Shown here: piece after piece, positions 63,649 to 64,000 of the stretch
Position numbering within the stretch: position 1 is the stretch's first letter
How the letters are laid out: each line of letters begins with the position of its first letter
Position numbers and translations under genes: made by a program
Notes under the pieces: model-generated
What the model saw: only the letters and a program-made list of their open reading frames with translations
Told to the model about the DNA's origin: nothing
Databases searched by the model: none
Source: Phycisphaerae bacterium
GTDB taxonomy: Bacteria > Planctomycetota > Phycisphaerae > UBA1845 > PWPN01
Reading direction: 5' to 3'
Assembly (NCBI GenBank): GCA_018003015.1
Contig: JAGNEZ010000026.1
Location: 1-64,000 of the forward strand
Length of the DNA stretch: 64,000 nucleotides

Positions 63649-64000
63649 ATGGACGAAGCAGCGATCAGGAATTTGCTTGTTGACGTGCGGGCCAAGCGTC
63701 GGACCGTAGATCAGGCGGTGGCTCAACTCAGGCATCTGCCGTTCGAGGATCTGGGTTTCGCGAAGGTCGATCACCATCGGGCGATCCGCTGCGGGTTTCC
63801 CGAGGTCATCTACTGCGAGGGCAAGACCACCAAGCAGATTGTGGCCATCACCGGCAAGCGGCTTGCGGGCGGCGGCAACCTGCTGGCGACCCGGGCGAAT
63901 CCGGACGTCGCCCGCGCGGTCCGCCGGCGATTCCGCAAGGCGGTCTACAACCCCGCGGCTCGAACGCTGACCGTTCGCCAGCAGCCGCCGGCGCCCGCCA
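63649..64000 (+). CDS. larB: Nickel pincer cofactor biosynthesis protein LarB, N-terminal part
   Basis: The frame runs from ATG 63649 off the right edge (117 codons seen). LarB carboxylates and hydrolyses nicotinate adenine dinucleotide in making the nickel-pincer cofactor of lactate racemase; it belongs to the PurE-related family. The visible part, LRHLPFEDLGFAKVDHHRAIRCGFPEVIYCEGKT, matches LarB N-termini. Partner genes larC and larE would lie beyond the window. Confidence 0.85.
   Translation, partial: MDEAAIRNLLVDVRAKRRTVDQAVAQLRHLPFEDLGFAKVDHHRAIRCGFPEVIYCEGKTTKQIVAITGKRLAGGGNLLATRANPDVARAVRRRFRKAVYNPAARTLTVRQQPPAPA

Overview
The window is high-GC, Gram-negative chromosomal DNA: it carries bamD, an LptE-like lipoprotein, an LPS-era envelope set and a flagellin. 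The gene families point to Planctomycetota, probably a Phycisphaerae-like lineage. The evidence is paired M16 peptidases, a DUF2961/GH172 protein, several xylose-isomerase-like TIM barrels, a secreted GH76 protein with a dockerin-like tail, GH51, S46, and sulfotransferase genes scattered in a heterotroph background. This placement is inference from gene content. No rRNA, tRNA, CRISPR array or insertion sequence was recognised.

Layout. 1-4.5 kb: a GH172-like secreted protein runs off the left edge, divergent from a catalytic plus non-catalytic M16 peptidase pair. 5-14.3 kb: DUF362-ferredoxin protein, HNH nuclease, a prenyltransferase-frr pair, flagellin with an elaborate G-rich 3' region, two sugar-isomerase-like TIM barrels, a double-ACT regulator, a small unknown ORF and a PilZ protein. 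14.3-19.8 kb: a large membrane protein and a MacA-MacB-type efflux operon. 20-32.6 kb: a candidate biosynthetic island. A plus-strand operon (KAS III-like synthase, ICMT-like membrane methyltransferase, extended SDR, GT-C-like membrane protein) faces a minus-strand operon (sulfotransferase, condensation-type acyltransferase, four tandem GT1-like glycosyltransferases). Together they look like machinery for an acylated, multiply glycosylated, possibly sulfated lipid.

33-38.3 kb is the most unusual part. selA and selB, the core selenocysteine machinery, are flanked on both sides by reading frames that continue through an in-frame TGA. Downstream of selB is a 90-residue three-helix membrane protein (TGA at 33136-33138). 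Divergent from selA is a secreted protein of about 475 residues (TGA at 38201-38203). Both TGAs sit in the same 11-base context (TGGCTGAGGTG), both are followed after 12-14 bases by a perfect 7-bp hairpin, and both continue with coding-like sequence to a second stop. I read them as two selenoproteins that a standard gene caller would truncate.

41-46.3 kb: a methyltransferase followed by a translationally coupled operon of three 2-hydroxyacyl-CoA-dehydratase/double-cubane-type reductase subunits and their ATP-dependent activator. 46.3-55.4 kb: S46 dipeptidyl-peptidase, GH76-like secreted enzyme, ApbE flavin transferase, a DoxX/TIM-barrel fusion with an internal Tat-like motif, and a GH51 arabinofuranosidase. 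55.5-64 kb: envelope and housekeeping genes (GNAT, FtsH, LptE-like, BamD-like, MATE exporter, B12-binding radical SAM, GNAT) and the start of larB, cut by the right edge. Two intergenic gaps (4.5-5.0 and 48.4-48.9 kb) share a dispersed repeat.
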